Of a stretch of DNA of 64,000 nucleotides, positions 63,281-64,000 are shown one piece after another. The notes under the pieces were generated by a model that was given only the letters and a program-made list of their open reading frames with translations, did no database searches and was not told the DNA's origin. The first letter of the stretch is position 1, and every line of letters begins with the position of its first letter. The translations under genes were made by a program, and so were the position numbers. Source of the DNA: Pyrrhosoma nymphula (taxonomy: Eukaryota > Arthropoda > Insecta > Odonata > Coenagrionidae); assembly GCA_963573305.1 (NCBI GenBank), contig OY754337.1:50357164-50421163 (forward strand), read 5' to 3'.

Positions 63281-64000
63281 GTAAGTAATTTACATTCTGC
63301 TGAGGCTAGTTTATATAATCGGATGAAAATAATAAGCTTAACATAGACTCCTTGGTTATTTTATTTCTCAGTTCCAAATTCGTAACAGACGCCGTCATTG
63401 ACTAATTTTATCTTGTAAATGTTCCGTTTCCTCCAATTCTACGCTGTTTATGTGATAAACAGGCAATATTTCACATACAGAAAGCTTAACAGGGGTCCTT
63501 TATGTAGGCATTGAACAGAATCTACTCTATTAAACCCACTGTTCTTTATTATTCCTAAGCTAGCGATCTTATAGATAGCAAATTTTAATGATCCAAGTCC
63601 GTAAACATTGGTCAAAATTTATAACACTCGTCGGAATAACCTAATGCTTAATGAAATTTTTTTACTTTGATTACTCATTTGTTTTCATTTGATAGGTAAG
63701 CGATTAAGAATACTTGCTGTTGATATTGATTAATTACTGTATCTTTATTTTCACCGTTGTAAAGTGAAATGTTTCTCCCGTAAGTATGATGCTTGAAATT
63801 TAATCTGGGGATGTCTAGGGGAAGGTTGTATCGATTGTTGTTGATAACTTTCGGTGCTAGTAAGACTACATTATACTCAATTTGCTGGCTGAAACGACGA
63901 GCTCTCCTATTTAGAATGCTGTCTGTTTTTTCCACTAAGTTAAATTCCATCTTAAGTATCGATTGATTTGGCCGTAGTACATCATTTGGTTTATTAATAA
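63281..64000. other. right edge, unassigned
   Basis: AT-rich sequence. A 91-codon minus-strand frame with a true ATG (63950-63675, MEFNLVEKTDSILNRRARRF) is open but unrecognised. It could be chance or part of a divergent gene. Confidence 0.3.

Overview
This is a eukaryotic, almost certainly arthropod, genomic window. One multi-exon host gene can be read through a dense and nested landscape of transposable elements. The evidence is GT/AG-bounded introns of up to 10 kb, non-LTR retrotransposons of several clades, hAT, piggyBac, mariner and pogo-type DNA elements, a Penelope-like fragment, tRNA-derived SINEs, and a TATCGATA promoter box of the kind known from insect housekeeping promoters. I cannot name the species.

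The host gene is DUS4L (tRNA-dihydrouridine(20a/20b) synthase 4-like) on the + strand. It has seven exons: 16685-16764, 16851-16972, 23425-23500, 28308-28487, 32735-32837, 37851-37956 and 48216-48529. They join in phase to 326 codons plus stop, and every junction has consensus GT/AG. The catalytic NCGCP motif and the FMN/substrate motifs of the Dus TIM barrel are all present, so the gene looks intact. A second gene probably starts near the right edge, with a DRE box at 63122 and a candidate first exon whose splice donor is at 63281. Only its beginning is in the window.

Layout. 1-15 kb is intergenic and built from many 3'-anchored LINE fragments in both orientations. They share a conserved 3' tip (a CCTGC..GCAGG hairpin followed by GTAGAT repeats). 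15-16.7 kb is a CpG-rich 5' flank of DUS4L. Intron 2 holds a 3.4 kb DNA transposon with ~480 bp terminal inverted repeats. Intron 3 holds an RTE-type LINE with an exact 262 bp tandem duplication and a nested hammerhead-like palindromic insertion. Intron 4 holds an R2/R4-like LINE. Intron 5 holds a hAT element with a perfect 8 bp target duplication. Intron 6 holds a second R2/R4-like copy, a hAT-like element with a TATA/initiator promoter, a 1.7 kb pogo/Tc1-like element, a Ty3/gypsy pol fragment and a piggyBac fragment. From 48.5 to 62 kb the 3' flank holds further hAT elements (one carrying a nested LINE), SINEs, a mariner, several LINEs and a Penelope-like GIY-YIG fragment.

A composition change is visible by eye. 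CpG is common from 1 to 16.7 kb and again from about 62.3 kb. It is strongly depleted through the older DNA of the DUS4L introns, as expected for germline gene-body methylation. Young insertions stand out as CpG-rich islands in that background. I found no undescribed multi-gene system. The most unusual items are the long-TIR transposon, the small hammerhead-like/palindromic retroelements with target duplications, and the 3' tip shared by otherwise different retroelements.
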